43,197 nt of DNA, taken from the NCBI GenBank assembly GCA_964454355.1, contig CAYVTA010000005.1:1-43197 (forward strand). The letters run 5' to 3'. Position numbers and translations under genes: made by a program. How positions within the stretch are numbered: position 1 is the first letter of the stretch; every line of letters starts with the position of its first letter. This document shows positions 33,389-41,464 of the stretch, piece by piece. The stretch is from UBA1081 sp964454355. Lineage in GTDB: Bacteria; Bacillota; Clostridia; Oscillospirales; Acutalibacteraceae. The notes beneath the pieces were generated by a model that was given only the letters and a program-made list of their open reading frames with translations, was not told the DNA's origin and did no database searches.

Positions 33389-33418
33389 TAATTAAGATCC
33401 TCGAAAAGGAGTATATCC

Positions 33419-35188
33419 ATGAAGAAAATATTAAAAAAACTGATTGTAATATTTTTTATTATTTCAGCAGCGACTATTTCAGTCTTTGCCCAAGAAAGCA
33501 GTTCAATATCTTACGACTATGGAGCTGCAACAAATGCTGTTATCAATCCAAACCCTGTTACAGCAGATAATAATACTTTAATTACTCTTGCAGATGCAGA
33601 ATGTGTCGGATTTGAATTTGTTGGATGGTACTTGGAGTCTGATTATATTACACCTGTTACTTCAATCACGGTAACCGATAACATAACACTGTATGCAAAG
33701 TGGTATGAGATGTCATACTCTATTGAATATGTCCTGACAACAAAAAATATTCCCATTAGTGCACAAGACGTTACCAACTCAAATCCGCACATAAAATATT
33801 CAAGTGAAGAAATAATTTTGTTTGAGCCTACATACATTTCTGAAGAATATACCTTTGAAGGTTGGTATGCAGACGAAAATTATACCCAAAAAGTTGAAAT
33901 ACTTAACAGCTCTGCCTGCTCTGATCTGACTCTTTATGCACATTGGGTGTGTTCGGAATTTAATATTACATATGATCTGGGGGAAATTTCCAACAGCGTT
34001 TACACGACAGAAAATCCTAATGAGAAAAAATACACATTCGGCACAGGACTGACTTTGCTTCCGGCTGAAACAAATGATCCGGCGTTTAATTTCGGTGGTT
34101 GGTATACTGATGAATTTTTTACACAGCAAATTGAAAAAATCGATTCAGACATCAGCGGAGACATAACATTATATGCAAAATGGAATAAAAATGTTTACAC
34201 TGTGACTTATGTTCTCAACAGCGGTACTTCCCCCGACATATCAGACATAGAAAATCCTAACGATTCAGAAAGAACGGCAGACGTTGATTTTATATTAAGT
34301 GCTCCCATAACTGCTGATAAAAGCTATAAATTTGACGGTTGGTATACCACAAAAAGTTTTGATAAAAATTCAAAAATCACATCAATTTCAGCAAATACAA
34401 CCAAAAATGTGACACTATACGCAAAATGGACACAGGCAGTTTATTCAATCAGTTACGATTACGGTGTAATCGATATAAAACAATGTCCTGTGACAAACAA
34501 TAATCCCGTTGAATACCGCTACGAAGATAAAATTACTCTTGAAGATTTGGCGGCAGACGGTTTTATCTTTAACGGCTGGTATACTGATGCAGAATACACT
34601 GAAAAAATAACAGACATCACTGCTGATATGTACGGCGATATTACTCTTTACGCATATTTTACAGAAAAAACCTACACGATAACATATATTCTTGCTGATA
34701 AAGAAGTATCAGAAACACAAGTATCAAATCCGAATCCGAATGTCAGAACGACAACAGAAAGATTCTATTTTGACGATGCAGAAACAATAAATACGGACTA
34801 TAGATTTGGCGGTTGGTACTTTGATAAAGAATTTACAGACAAAGCAACATTTATAAAAGCATATACAGCTGAAAATGTTACTGTATATGCAAAATGGGTA
34901 AAGAAAAGCTCTTATACTCCAGTTTGGGGAGATGCTACACTTTCAGATGAGCTATCTGCAGCTGATGCAAGACTGATTCTCCGTTACTCTGCCGGACTTG
35001 AGACATCGTTTACCGATGTTCAGACAAAATTATCTGACTTAAACAACGATTCTAAAGTATCAGCTGCTGATGCAAGAATTGCATTAAGAATTGCAGCAAA
35101 GATTGACAGCTATGAGCAAGCAGTCGAAAAATACTCTTTAGGAGAAATCAAGCTTATTGAAGGCGAAGTTACTTTCACTGAAAATTAA
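33419..35188 (+). CDS. Secreted InlB B-repeat protein with C-terminal dockerin
   Basis: The 589-residue protein has a signal peptide (residues 1-24, ending SVFA). Six InlB B-type (Listeria-Bacteroides) repeats follow, each of 65-75 residues. They are marked by a GWY start and an ending such as LYAKW, for example GWYTDEFF to ITLYAKW. A dockerin closes the protein: ELSAADARLILRYSAGL and DLNNDSKVSAADARIALR near residues 510-570. The repeats form beta-grasp-like modules used by surface proteins for protein-protein contacts. No catalytic domain is visible, so this is probably a binding or scaffold component attached to a cohesin-bearing complex. The start has a GGAG site and a consensus promoter. 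Confidence 0.88.
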   Translation: MKKILKKLIVIFFIISAATISVFAQESSSISYDYGAATNAVINPNPVTADNNTLITLADAECVGFEFVGWYLESDYITPVTSITVTDNITLYAKWYEMSYSIEYVLTTKNIPISAQDVTNSNPHIKYSSEEIILFEPTYISEEYTFEGWYADENYTQKVEILNSSACSDLTLYAHWVCSEFNITYDLGEISNSVYTTENPNEKKYTFGTGLTLLPAETNDPAFNFGGWYTDEFFTQQIEKIDSDISGDITLYAKWNKNVYTVTYVLNSGTSPDISDIENPNDSERTADVDFILSAPITADKSYKFDGWYTTKSFDKNSKITSISANTTKNVTLYAKWTQAVYSISYDYGVIDIKQCPVTNNNPVEYRYEDKITLEDLAADGFIFNGWYTDAEYTEKITDITADMYGDITLYAYFTEKTYTITYILADKEVSETQVSNPNPNVRTTTERFYFDDAETINTDYRFGGWYFDKEFTDKATFIKAYTAENVTVYAKWVKKSSYTPVWGDATLSDELSAADARLILRYSAGLETSFTDVQTKLSDLNNDSKVSAADARIALRIAAKIDSYEQAVEKYSLGEIKLIEGEVTFTEN

Positions 35189-35222
35189 AATAACCTCGAA
35201 GCAAAAAAATTTTGATTAGCTA

Positions 35223-35251
35223 TTGCAATTCTTTGCGGTTAGTAGTAAAAT
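35223..35251 (+). promoter_or_regulatory. pduL promoter
   Basis: TTGCAA (35223-35228) is separated by 17 bp from TAAAAT (35246-35251). Confidence 0.65.
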
Positions 35252-35282
35252 TCTATTGACATAAAGAAAGGAAGATATAAAA

Positions 35283-35855
35283 ATGGATAAGTTTATTGTT
35301 GAAACATCTGCAAGACACGTTCATGTATCACAGGCAGACCTTGAGGTTCTTTTCGGTGAAGGATATGAGCTTACACACAAAAAGGATCTTTCTCAGCCCG
35401 GTCAGTACGTTACAAATGAAAGAGTCGCAGTTGTCGGTCCGAAGAGCCAGTTCCCGTCTGTTTCAATTCTCGGTCCGGTAAGACCCTCCACACAGGTTGA
35501 AATTTCTGCAACAGATGCAAGAAGCATCGGTGTTGTTGCTCCCATCAGAGAATCCGGTGACACAGCCGGTTCAGGTGCTTGCAAAATCGTAGGTCCAAAA
35601 GGTGAAATTGAGATAAGCGAAGGCGTTATAGTTGCAAAGAGACACATACATATGACTCCTGCTGATGCAGAAAAGCTCGGCGTTGAAGATAAAGAAGTTG
35701 TTGATGTTAAGATCGACACTGATGGCAGAGCTCTCGTTTTCGGTGATGTAGTTGTAAGAGTTAACCCCAACTTTGCACTTGCTATGCACATTGACACAGA
35801 TGAATCCAATGCTTGCAGTGCAACAGCTGCTACAATGGGTGAAATCATTAAATAA
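35283..35855 (+). CDS. pduL: PduL-type phosphate acyltransferase
   Basis: The 190-residue enzyme converts acyl-CoA and phosphate to acyl phosphate and CoA. It is unrelated to classic Pta but fills the same step of acetate or propionate production with acetate kinase. Two repeated halves carry the metal-binding His patterns ARHVHVS (H12, H14) and KRHIHMT (H111, H113). The linker SILGPVRPSTQVEIS is typical. No microcompartment shell genes adjoin it and no encapsulation peptide is evident at the N terminus, so it is likely the housekeeping phosphotransacetylase. An AAAGGAAG site precedes the ATG, and a strong terminator follows. Confidence 0.94.
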   Translation: MDKFIVETSARHVHVSQADLEVLFGEGYELTHKKDLSQPGQYVTNERVAVVGPKSQFPSVSILGPVRPSTQVEISATDARSIGVVAPIRESGDTAGSGACKIVGPKGEIEISEGVIVAKRHIHMTPADAEKLGVEDKEVVDVKIDTDGRALVFGDVVVRVNPNFALAMHIDTDESNACSATAATMGEIIK

Positions 35856-35879
35856 TTTAATAGATTTTCAACTAAATTT

Positions 35880-35913
35880 AAAGCTCTCGGTAACATTAAC
35901 CGAGAGCTTTTTT
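35880..35913. terminator. Terminator after pduL, shared with the convergent C39 gene
   Basis: A perfect 12-bp stem AAAGCTCTCGGT/ACCGAGAGCTTT with a seven-base loop is followed by TTT. It lies between the two convergent stop codons. Confidence 0.85.
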
Positions 35914-35917
35914 CTGT

Positions 35918-36895
35918 TTATGATTTTGTTATTATCACAGCCTGAGTTCCATTTCCTTCAAAAGCAATATTTGACTCTATTTTATCATATTTTTCAAGCT
36001 TTCCCGTAATAGGATCATTGAAATAATATCCTGCATCATCATAGCCAACAAGGAGCATACAATGATTGGGGCTTATCCATGTAAATGTTTTATCTGTTCC
36101 GATAACAAACGAGGTAATATTAATGTACGGAGCCTGCATATAAGCTGTGACCCATACAAGAACAGGGATATTGTTGTCAATGTACTTCTCGCAAAGAGAA
36201 TCCAATGTTTCTGAATATGTAACGGAGACATCATATGCTCCTTCACAGTCATCAAGGCACTTCTGAATTGACTGCGCTAAGCCTTTTGCCCAAATTCCCC
36301 AGCTTTCATCACTTCTGGGATCACCTAAAAATGCTTCATCCGGATCACTGCTGTACCATAAGTCATTTTCCTTAACAGGAGCAGAACCTATTGAAAGGCA
36401 TGAATCAATAAAAGCATCAGGCGTTATATCAATACCGTAATACTGCAAGTTCATAACGGCGGCAACAGGCTCACAGCCTGAAGGATAATCGGGATACTGA
36501 CACAGTAAGGGAACATCGATAACAACGTACTCTCCCAGAGGCAAATCACTGTCCGTCTCTGATTCAATAGATGCAGAGCTACCGAATGGGGAAAGTTTAG
36601 CGGAAAGTCTAAGAATGCATCGTGCATCCATAGCCGTTATCTTGCCGTCGCAAGTGTAGTCACAGGCATCACAAGCCTCATCGCTTAATATCACCAATGA
36701 AGCGGAAAACTGAAGAACAAGCCTTGCATCAGCTGCAGTAATTCTTCCGTCTAAATTCGCATCACCTAAAATCAGCTCTGTAATATACTCAGAAGAATCC
36801 TCTTCGGTTATGTCTTCGGAAAACACTGCAACATGAGAAGCGAAAATTATACACAGTGTCAAAATTACAGATAATATACTCTTACCCTTTACCAT
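35918..36895 (-). CDS. Secreted dockerin-C39 peptidase fusion
   Basis: The 325-residue protein has a signal peptide (about 1-26) and then a dockerin pair: GDANLDGRITAADARLVLQF (44-63) and YTCDGKITAMDARCILRLSAKL (80-101). A linker leads to a C39-like papain-fold peptidase. The oxyanion Gln133 and catalytic Cys141 appear in LLCQYPDYPSGCEPVAAVMN, His278 in SPNHCMLLVGYDD, and Asp294 in NDPITG. C39 enzymes cleave after double-Gly leaders in exporters, but free C39_2 proteins like this one act as extracellular peptidases. The frame opens at 36931; the ATG at 36895 has an AAGGGAT site. A dockerin-borne protease suggests proteolysis inside the surface complex. Confidence 0.9.
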   Translation of the reverse strand: MVKGKSILSVILTLCIIFASHVAVFSEDITEEDSSEYITELILGDANLDGRITAADARLVLQFSASLVILSDEACDACDYTCDGKITAMDARCILRLSAKLSPFGSSASIESETDSDLPLGEYVVIDVPLLCQYPDYPSGCEPVAAVMNLQYYGIDITPDAFIDSCLSIGSAPVKENDLWYSSDPDEAFLGDPRSDESWGIWAKGLAQSIQKCLDDCEGAYDVSVTYSETLDSLCEKYIDNNIPVLVWVTAYMQAPYINITSFVIGTDKTFTWISPNHCMLLVGYDDAGYYFNDPITGKLEKYDKIESNIAFEGNGTQAVIITKS

Positions 36896-36921
36896 TACAA
36901 TATCCCTTTCAATTTTTTTAT

Positions 36922-36950
36922 ATTGTAGCATTAAAAAAATGAAAATTCAA
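36922..36950 (-). promoter_or_regulatory. Promoter of the dockerin-C39 gene
   Basis: On the minus strand TTGAAT (36950-36945) is separated by 17 bp from TACAAT (36927-36922). It lies just after the anti-sigma gene. Confidence 0.65.
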
Positions 36951-36959
36951 TAAGAAAAA

Positions 36960-38237
36960 TCAGTTATTTAAAGCAATCCGGTAATTAATTAAACTATCGC
37001 TTGCTATTTCTATATAGAGTCCGTTCAAATCAATATCATCATCCACAACAAAACCAAAAGCAACTGTTTTATTTTCGCCTGCTTCAAAAGGAATAAAATA
37101 ATATTTACCGGAGTTTGAACCCTGCCCGCTTATATAGTTAACACCTGAAGCAACATATTCACCGTTTGCATTTAACAAGTAAAATTCAGGACAGAAATTA
37201 TGATCATAATTTTCCGTGTTCTCAATTTTCAAATTAACAATGACAAGCTGTCTTCCTATATTTTCAGATTCTTTGATAGAGTTCAGAGTATTAATACCGT
37301 CACCATACTCAATAGTATTTCGTACATAATCCTTCAAATTACCGTTTTCGTCAACATATTTGTCAAAATCATCTCCGTCAAACCTGAAACAGTCATAATC
37401 AAGCCCTGCAACATTGTCACGAATTTCAAAATCATTGACAGTTACACAAAAATTTCCCATGACGGCAGTACCGCTGTAATAAGATATATTAAATTCATCC
37501 CCTATATTTTTATAAGCACGCTGACTTTTATCTTCGAAAATTACAGCTTCGCTCATCTCTTCAACTCCGGGGATATACGTATCAGGAATAAAAGCCTGTT
37601 CCATGTCTGTTTTTTCAAGAGAAAGTCCGTTTGCAATTTTCATCATCTCTTCATCGCTGATAGAATCTGATACGTAACAGCGAAGAACATAGCCGAAATC
37701 ATCAAAATAGATAACAAAATTTCTGCTGTATGCTTCGTAGTCATACTCAATGCCTGTATCTATTTTTATAATTGCACCCTTATTTTTACCGAACATACAC
37801 TCTTCTACACTGTCTGCATAGGTTATCTCCAAATCCTTGGCAATCTCACTCTTGAACAACTGAAATGTAAGTCCACCTACACCATCTTCACCAATACTGA
37901 ACTTATACGGTGCATCAAATGGAATAAGATAATCAGGCATATACCCGAAAGTAAGTTTTACATATTCCGCTGATTGAACAGAAGATTCTTCCCCTAGCTC
38001 AAGCGTAACCTTATAGTTTTCTTTATTGATAAATCTTTGATACACTTCACTTCCTGCAAAAACTGTCACAGCAAGCAATATAATCAGAGTAGCAGCCAAT
38101 ACTGCAACCCTAATAGGTGAAAAACGGCGTGAATTATCTTGTCTTTCGCAATTCTGCAAGCTATTGAGTGTTGATATAACTCTATTATGAAAACTCTCAG
38201 AAACATTGGGATATTCATTTTTCAAATTTTTATTCAT
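36960..38237 (-). CDS. Anti-sigma factor-like membrane protein (DUF4367/DUF4352-like)
   Basis: The 425-residue protein has a short cytoplasmic N terminus of about 45 residues that could hold the sigma factor. A single membrane helix (RVAVLAATLIILLAVTVFAG, about 43-62) leads to a large outer part. The outer part holds a region like DUF4367 (EYDYEAYSRNFVIYFDD to ISDEEMMKIANGLSLEK) and a C-terminal beta-domain like DUF4352 (QLVIVNLKIENTENYDHNF). Its ATG overlaps the sigma factor stop codon by one base (TAATG), as in coupled sigma/anti-sigma pairs. The N terminus lacks a zinc-type HxxxCxxC motif, so it is not a ZAS protein. The role is inferred from position and topology. Confidence 0.75.
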   Translation of the reverse strand: MNKNLKNEYPNVSESFHNRVISTLNSLQNCERQDNSRRFSPIRVAVLAATLIILLAVTVFAGSEVYQRFINKENYKVTLELGEESSVQSAEYVKLTFGYMPDYLIPFDAPYKFSIGEDGVGGLTFQLFKSEIAKDLEITYADSVEECMFGKNKGAIIKIDTGIEYDYEAYSRNFVIYFDDFGYVLRCYVSDSISDEEMMKIANGLSLEKTDMEQAFIPDTYIPGVEEMSEAVIFEDKSQRAYKNIGDEFNISYYSGTAVMGNFCVTVNDFEIRDNVAGLDYDCFRFDGDDFDKYVDENGNLKDYVRNTIEYGDGINTLNSIKESENIGRQLVIVNLKIENTENYDHNFCPEFYLLNANGEYVASGVNYISGQGSNSGKYYFIPFEAGENKTVAFGFVVDDDIDLNGLYIEIASDSLINYRIALNN

Positions 38238-38701
38238 TATTGTTCCTCCAAAATCTTTTTTAATTTTTGTCTTCCCTGTGACAGTCGGCTTTTTACTGTT
38301 CCTGACGGGATACGCAATATCGAAGCGACTTCTTCAACTGAATAGCCTTCAACATAATAAAGCTGAACAACAATTCGAATTTTTTCAGACAGACTCATTA
38401 TCATTTCAAAGACATTTGTAAATTCTTCATTCCTGCCCTCTTCAGATAATGAATATTCAAAAAAACTGACTTCCCTGCTCCTGGACTTGTTGATTTTATA
38501 ACATTCATTTATAAGAATGCGTGTAAGCCATGTTCTGAAATATTCTTCATTACGCAGAGTATCAAGCTTTTTATATGCCTTCAATACTGCTTCTTGCACA
38601 GCATCTTCACAATCGTTGTCATAAAAACAAATTGATTTTGAAATTCTGTACAGCATTTCTTCACAGGACAAAACTTTTTCCTGAAATGTTAAATTATCCA
38701 T
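38237..38701 (-). CDS. ECF-type RNA polymerase sigma factor
   Basis: The 154-residue protein has the sigma-70 region 2 (DCEDAVQEAVLKAYKKLDTLRN and YFRTWLTRILINECYK) and the region 4 helix-turn-helix (YSVEEVASILRIPSGTVKSRLSQGRQKL). It has no region 1 or 3, typical of extracytoplasmic-function sigma factors. The frame opens at 38722, but AAAGGATG lies ideally before the ATG at 38701. The partner membrane protein is translationally coupled. A near-perfect inverted repeat lies just upstream and may take part in its own control. Its regulon cannot be read here. Confidence 0.92.
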   Translation of the reverse strand: MDNLTFQEKVLSCEEMLYRISKSICFYDNDCEDAVQEAVLKAYKKLDTLRNEEYFRTWLTRILINECYKINKSRSREVSFFEYSLSEEGRNEEFTNVFEMIMSLSEKIRIVVQLYYVEGYSVEEVASILRIPSGTVKSRLSQGRQKLKKILEEQ

Positions 38702-38721
38702 TTTTTCATCCTTTCCATACA

Positions 38722-38773
38722 AAACGGTACCAATTTTTGTATTTCATCTATTAGATTAAAAATTGTGCCGTTT
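38722..38773 (-). repeat. Inverted repeat upstream of the ECF sigma gene
   Basis: AAACGGTACCAATTTTT (38722-38738) is mirrored by AAAAATTGTGCCGTTT (38758-38773), 16-17 bases with one bulge and one mismatch, around a 19-base loop. It lies directly before the sigma gene start. It may be a 5' leader hairpin or an operator. Confidence 0.55.
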
Positions 38774-38831
38774 GGTTCAATAATTATATCATATTTTTTT
38801 ATTTTTCACGGGTAAATTTTTCATTTTGCTA

Positions 38832-38860
38832 TTTATAAATTTAAAATAGTATGTTATAAT
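38832..38860 (+). promoter_or_regulatory. Promoter of the obgE operon
   Basis: The weak -35 TTTATA (38832-38837) is separated by 17 bp from a perfect TATAAT (38855-38860), 33 bp before obgE. Confidence 0.5.
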
Positions 38861-38892
38861 TATAGAGATTAGATATATGAAGAGGTAAAACT

Positions 38893-40164
38893 ATGTTTGT
38901 AGATAAAGCAAAAATAAAGATTAAAGCAGGCAACGGAGGTAACGGTGCAGTTGCTTTTCACAGAGAAAAATATGTAGCTTCCGGAGGTCCTGACGGTGGT
39001 GACGGAGGCAAAGGCGGAGATATCGTTTTTGTTGCAGACACAAATCTCTCCACCCTTGCAGATTTCCGCTATAAACGCAAATACACTGCTGAAAGCGGTC
39101 AGAACGGTTCAGGTTCAAGAAAAAACGGCAGAAAAGGTCAAGATCTTATTATCAAAGTCCCTATGGGTACTGTTATCCGTGAAGCTGAAAGCGGTGCAGT
39201 CATTGCAGATATGTCTACACAGGAACCTTTTATCGCAGCAAAAGGCGGTAAAGGCGGTTGGGGTAACTGTCACTTTGCAACCCCGACACGTCAGACTCCC
39301 CGATTTGCTAAAGACGGTGTTCCCGGCGAAGAATGGGAAGTTGTGCTTGAGTTAAAGCTTCTTGCAGACGTAGGACTTATTGGCTTCCCCAATGTTGGCA
39401 AATCTACTCTTGTTTCCGTTGTCAGCGAAGCGAAACCTATCATCGCTGATTATCATTTCACAACCATTACTCCTGTTTTGGGCGTTGTAAGAATGGGACC
39501 TGAAAGCTCATTTGTTATGGCAGATATCCCAGGTCTTATTGAAGGAGCCGGAGAAGGTGCCGGTCTCGGTCATCAGTTTCTTCGTCATGTTGAAAGATGC
39601 AGAATGCTCATCCACGTAGTTGATGTTGCAGGAAGCGAAGGCAGAGACCCTATTGAAGATTTTGAAACAATCAACAAGGAACTGATTGTGTTTAATCCCG
39701 AGCTTACAAAATGTCCGCAGATCGTTGCAGGTAATAAAATTGATATGGCAACGGATGAACAGCGAGAAATTTTCAAAAAATACATTGAAGATAAGGGATT
39801 ACAGTATTTTGAAATATGTGCTCCCATTCTTGAGGGCACACAGGAAGTTGTAAATGCCGCTGCGGCACTCCTTGCTACCCTTCCGCCTATCAGACAGTTT
39901 GAGGCTGAGCCAATCCCAATGGAAATGCTTGAAAGAAAGAAAAACACAGGTTTCAAAATCAGCGTAATTGATGACACTTATTATGTTGAAGCTGAGTGGC
40001 TGCTCAAAATTCTTTATAAGACAGATACGGAGGACTACGAGTCGCTTCAATACTTCCAGAAAGTGCTTGACACAAGCGGCATTCTTGAAGAATTGAGGAA
40101 TAGAGGTATTCAGGAAGGTGACACTGTAAATATTTACGATCTGGAGTTTGAATATGTACCCTAA
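38893..40164 (+). CDS. obgE: Obg family GTPase
   Basis: The 423-residue GTPase acts in late 50S ribosome assembly and stress control. The glycine-rich Obg fold covers the first 155 residues (AGNGGNGAVAFHREKY and further Gly runs). The G domain has P-loop GFPNVGKST, switch G3 DIPGLIEGA and G4 NKID. A C-terminal OCT domain follows (KISVIDDTYYVEAEW), as in Firmicute Obg. The ATG follows an AGAGGT site. It overlaps the next gene, mrnC, by 11 bp, making a tight operon with mrnC, the YitT gene and lepA. Confidence 0.97.
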   Translation: MFVDKAKIKIKAGNGGNGAVAFHREKYVASGGPDGGDGGKGGDIVFVADTNLSTLADFRYKRKYTAESGQNGSGSRKNGRKGQDLIIKVPMGTVIREAESGAVIADMSTQEPFIAAKGGKGGWGNCHFATPTRQTPRFAKDGVPGEEWEVVLELKLLADVGLIGFPNVGKSTLVSVVSEAKPIIADYHFTTITPVLGVVRMGPESSFVMADIPGLIEGAGEGAGLGHQFLRHVERCRMLIHVVDVAGSEGRDPIEDFETINKELIVFNPELTKCPQIVAGNKIDMATDEQREIFKKYIEDKGLQYFEICAPILEGTQEVVNAAAALLATLPPIRQFEAEPIPMEMLERKKNTGFKISVIDDTYYVEAEWLLKILYKTDTEDYESLQYFQKVLDTSGILEELRNRGIQEGDTVNIYDLEFEYVP

Positions 40165-40585
40165 TATAACCGACTCGGCCTTGGAAAATTTGAAAATCTA
40201 TAAAGATACAACCTCTGATGGGCTTCCTGTTTCGGCATTGGCTTTTTTAGGCGACGGAGTTTGGGGGCTTATGGTTCGAGAATATCTGACTGTTTCCGGA
40301 TTGTGCAAAGCCGACAAGCTTCATGAGAGAAATACAGAAATGGTTAATGCAACTTATCAGTGTGCTGCATCAAAAATTCTTCTGGAGCATCTTACTGAAG
40401 AAGAAAAGCTGATGTTCACAAGAGGACGAAACACACATACGGCTCATACGCCTCGAAACAAATCTAAAAGCGAATACCATGCAGCTACAGGTCTTGAAGT
40501 ATTGTTTGGTTGGCTGTACATTAACAGAAAAACTCAACGAATCAAAGAATTATTCACCCTTGTAATCAATGAGGTGTGCTTATGA
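40154..40585 (+). CDS. mrnC: Mini-ribonuclease III
   Basis: The 143-residue protein has a lone RNase III catalytic domain without the double-stranded RNA binding domain. In Bacillus this enzyme matures 23S rRNA ends. The signature ALAFLGDGVWGLMVREYL carries the catalytic Asp. RGRNTHTAHTPRNKSKSEYHAATGLEVLFGWLY matches the family's second half, with the second acidic residue in it. The ATG at 40154 has a GGAG site inside the end of obgE; a TTG two codons earlier is less likely. It overlaps the YitT gene by four bases (ATGA). Confidence 0.92.
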   Translation: MYPNITDSALENLKIYKDTTSDGLPVSALAFLGDGVWGLMVREYLTVSGLCKADKLHERNTEMVNATYQCAASKILLEHLTEEEKLMFTRGRNTHTAHTPRNKSKSEYHAATGLEVLFGWLYINRKTQRIKELFTLVINEVCL

Positions 40586-41454
40586 AAATAAAAAAAGCTG
40601 TTATTAAAGAAACTATACTTGACATTCTAATCTGCACAGCAGGTGCATTTGTATACGCCCTGGGTGTAAACTGTTTTATTTCACCTAACGATATATCATC
40701 GGGCGGAGCAACAGGCTTGGCTATCCTTGCAAATTATCTATGGGATTTTCCCATAGGTACGGCAATGTTTGCAATCAATATTCCCCTGTTCATAATATCG
40801 TTTATAGTTTTCGGTAAAAGTTTTATTGTAAAAACCTTATTTTCCACCTTCATGACCTCGGTTCTTATTGACTTGGGGGCGTATTTTATGCCAACTTACA
40901 GCGGAGACAAGATTCTTGCTGCTCTGTTCGGCGGTGCACTTCTTGGAATCGGTTTGGGAATCATATTCACAAGAGGTTCTACAAGCGGTGGAACAGATAT
41001 TTTAGGAAAGCTGCTGAAAAAAGCTTTGCCGCATATGTCAATGGGCAGACTTGTTATGATATGCGATCTTTGCGTTGTTTTACTTGCCGGTGTTGTGTAT
41101 AAAAACATAGAAAGTATACTTTATGCTACGATTGTTTTCTTTGTATCAAGCAAATCTATCGATCTTGTACTTTACGGATCATCAAGCGGAAAGATGATGA
41201 TGATAATAACTTCTAAACCAGAAGAAATATCAAAAGCAATCACATCAGAAACTCCCAGAGGTGTTTCGATTCTTCCCGTACAGGGTGCTTATACAGGTGA
41301 GCAGAAGCATATGCTTCTTTCTGTTGTCAGACCTCAGGAAGTAACAAAAATAAGAAAAATAGTAAAACGCTTTGATGAAAAGCCGTTTATCATAATTTCC
41401 GATGCTTCGGAAATACTCGGTTTAGGTTTTAAACCAACAGACAACGAACTTTAA
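40582..41454 (+). CDS. YitT family membrane protein
   Basis: The 290-residue protein has five or six membrane helices in the first 180 residues, with the family motifs GGATGLAIL and TRGSTSGGTDILGKLL. A C-terminal cytoplasmic DUF2179 domain follows (MMMIITSKPEEISKAI, RGVSILPVQGAYTG, IISDASEILG). Such proteins are widespread in Firmicutes and their transported substrate is not settled. The ATG at 40582 overlaps the mrnC stop in ATGA and has GAGGTG upstream, so it is probably translationally coupled. An upstream GTG at 40576 is the alternative start. lepA begins ten bases past its stop. Confidence 0.9.
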   Translation: MKIKKAVIKETILDILICTAGAFVYALGVNCFISPNDISSGGATGLAILANYLWDFPIGTAMFAINIPLFIISFIVFGKSFIVKTLFSTFMTSVLIDLGAYFMPTYSGDKILAALFGGALLGIGLGIIFTRGSTSGGTDILGKLLKKALPHMSMGRLVMICDLCVVLLAGVVYKNIESILYATIVFFVSSKSIDLVLYGSSSGKMMMIITSKPEEISKAITSETPRGVSILPVQGAYTGEQKHMLLSVVRPQEVTKIRKIVKRFDEKPFIIISDASEILGLGFKPTDNEL

Positions 41455-41464
41455 GGAGAAATAA

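Noticed and set aside
33419..35188. CRISPR-like or tandem DNA repeat because the protein is repetitive
   Set aside because: The repetition is in the protein pattern only; the DNA of the repeats has diverged and no regular spacer pattern exists.
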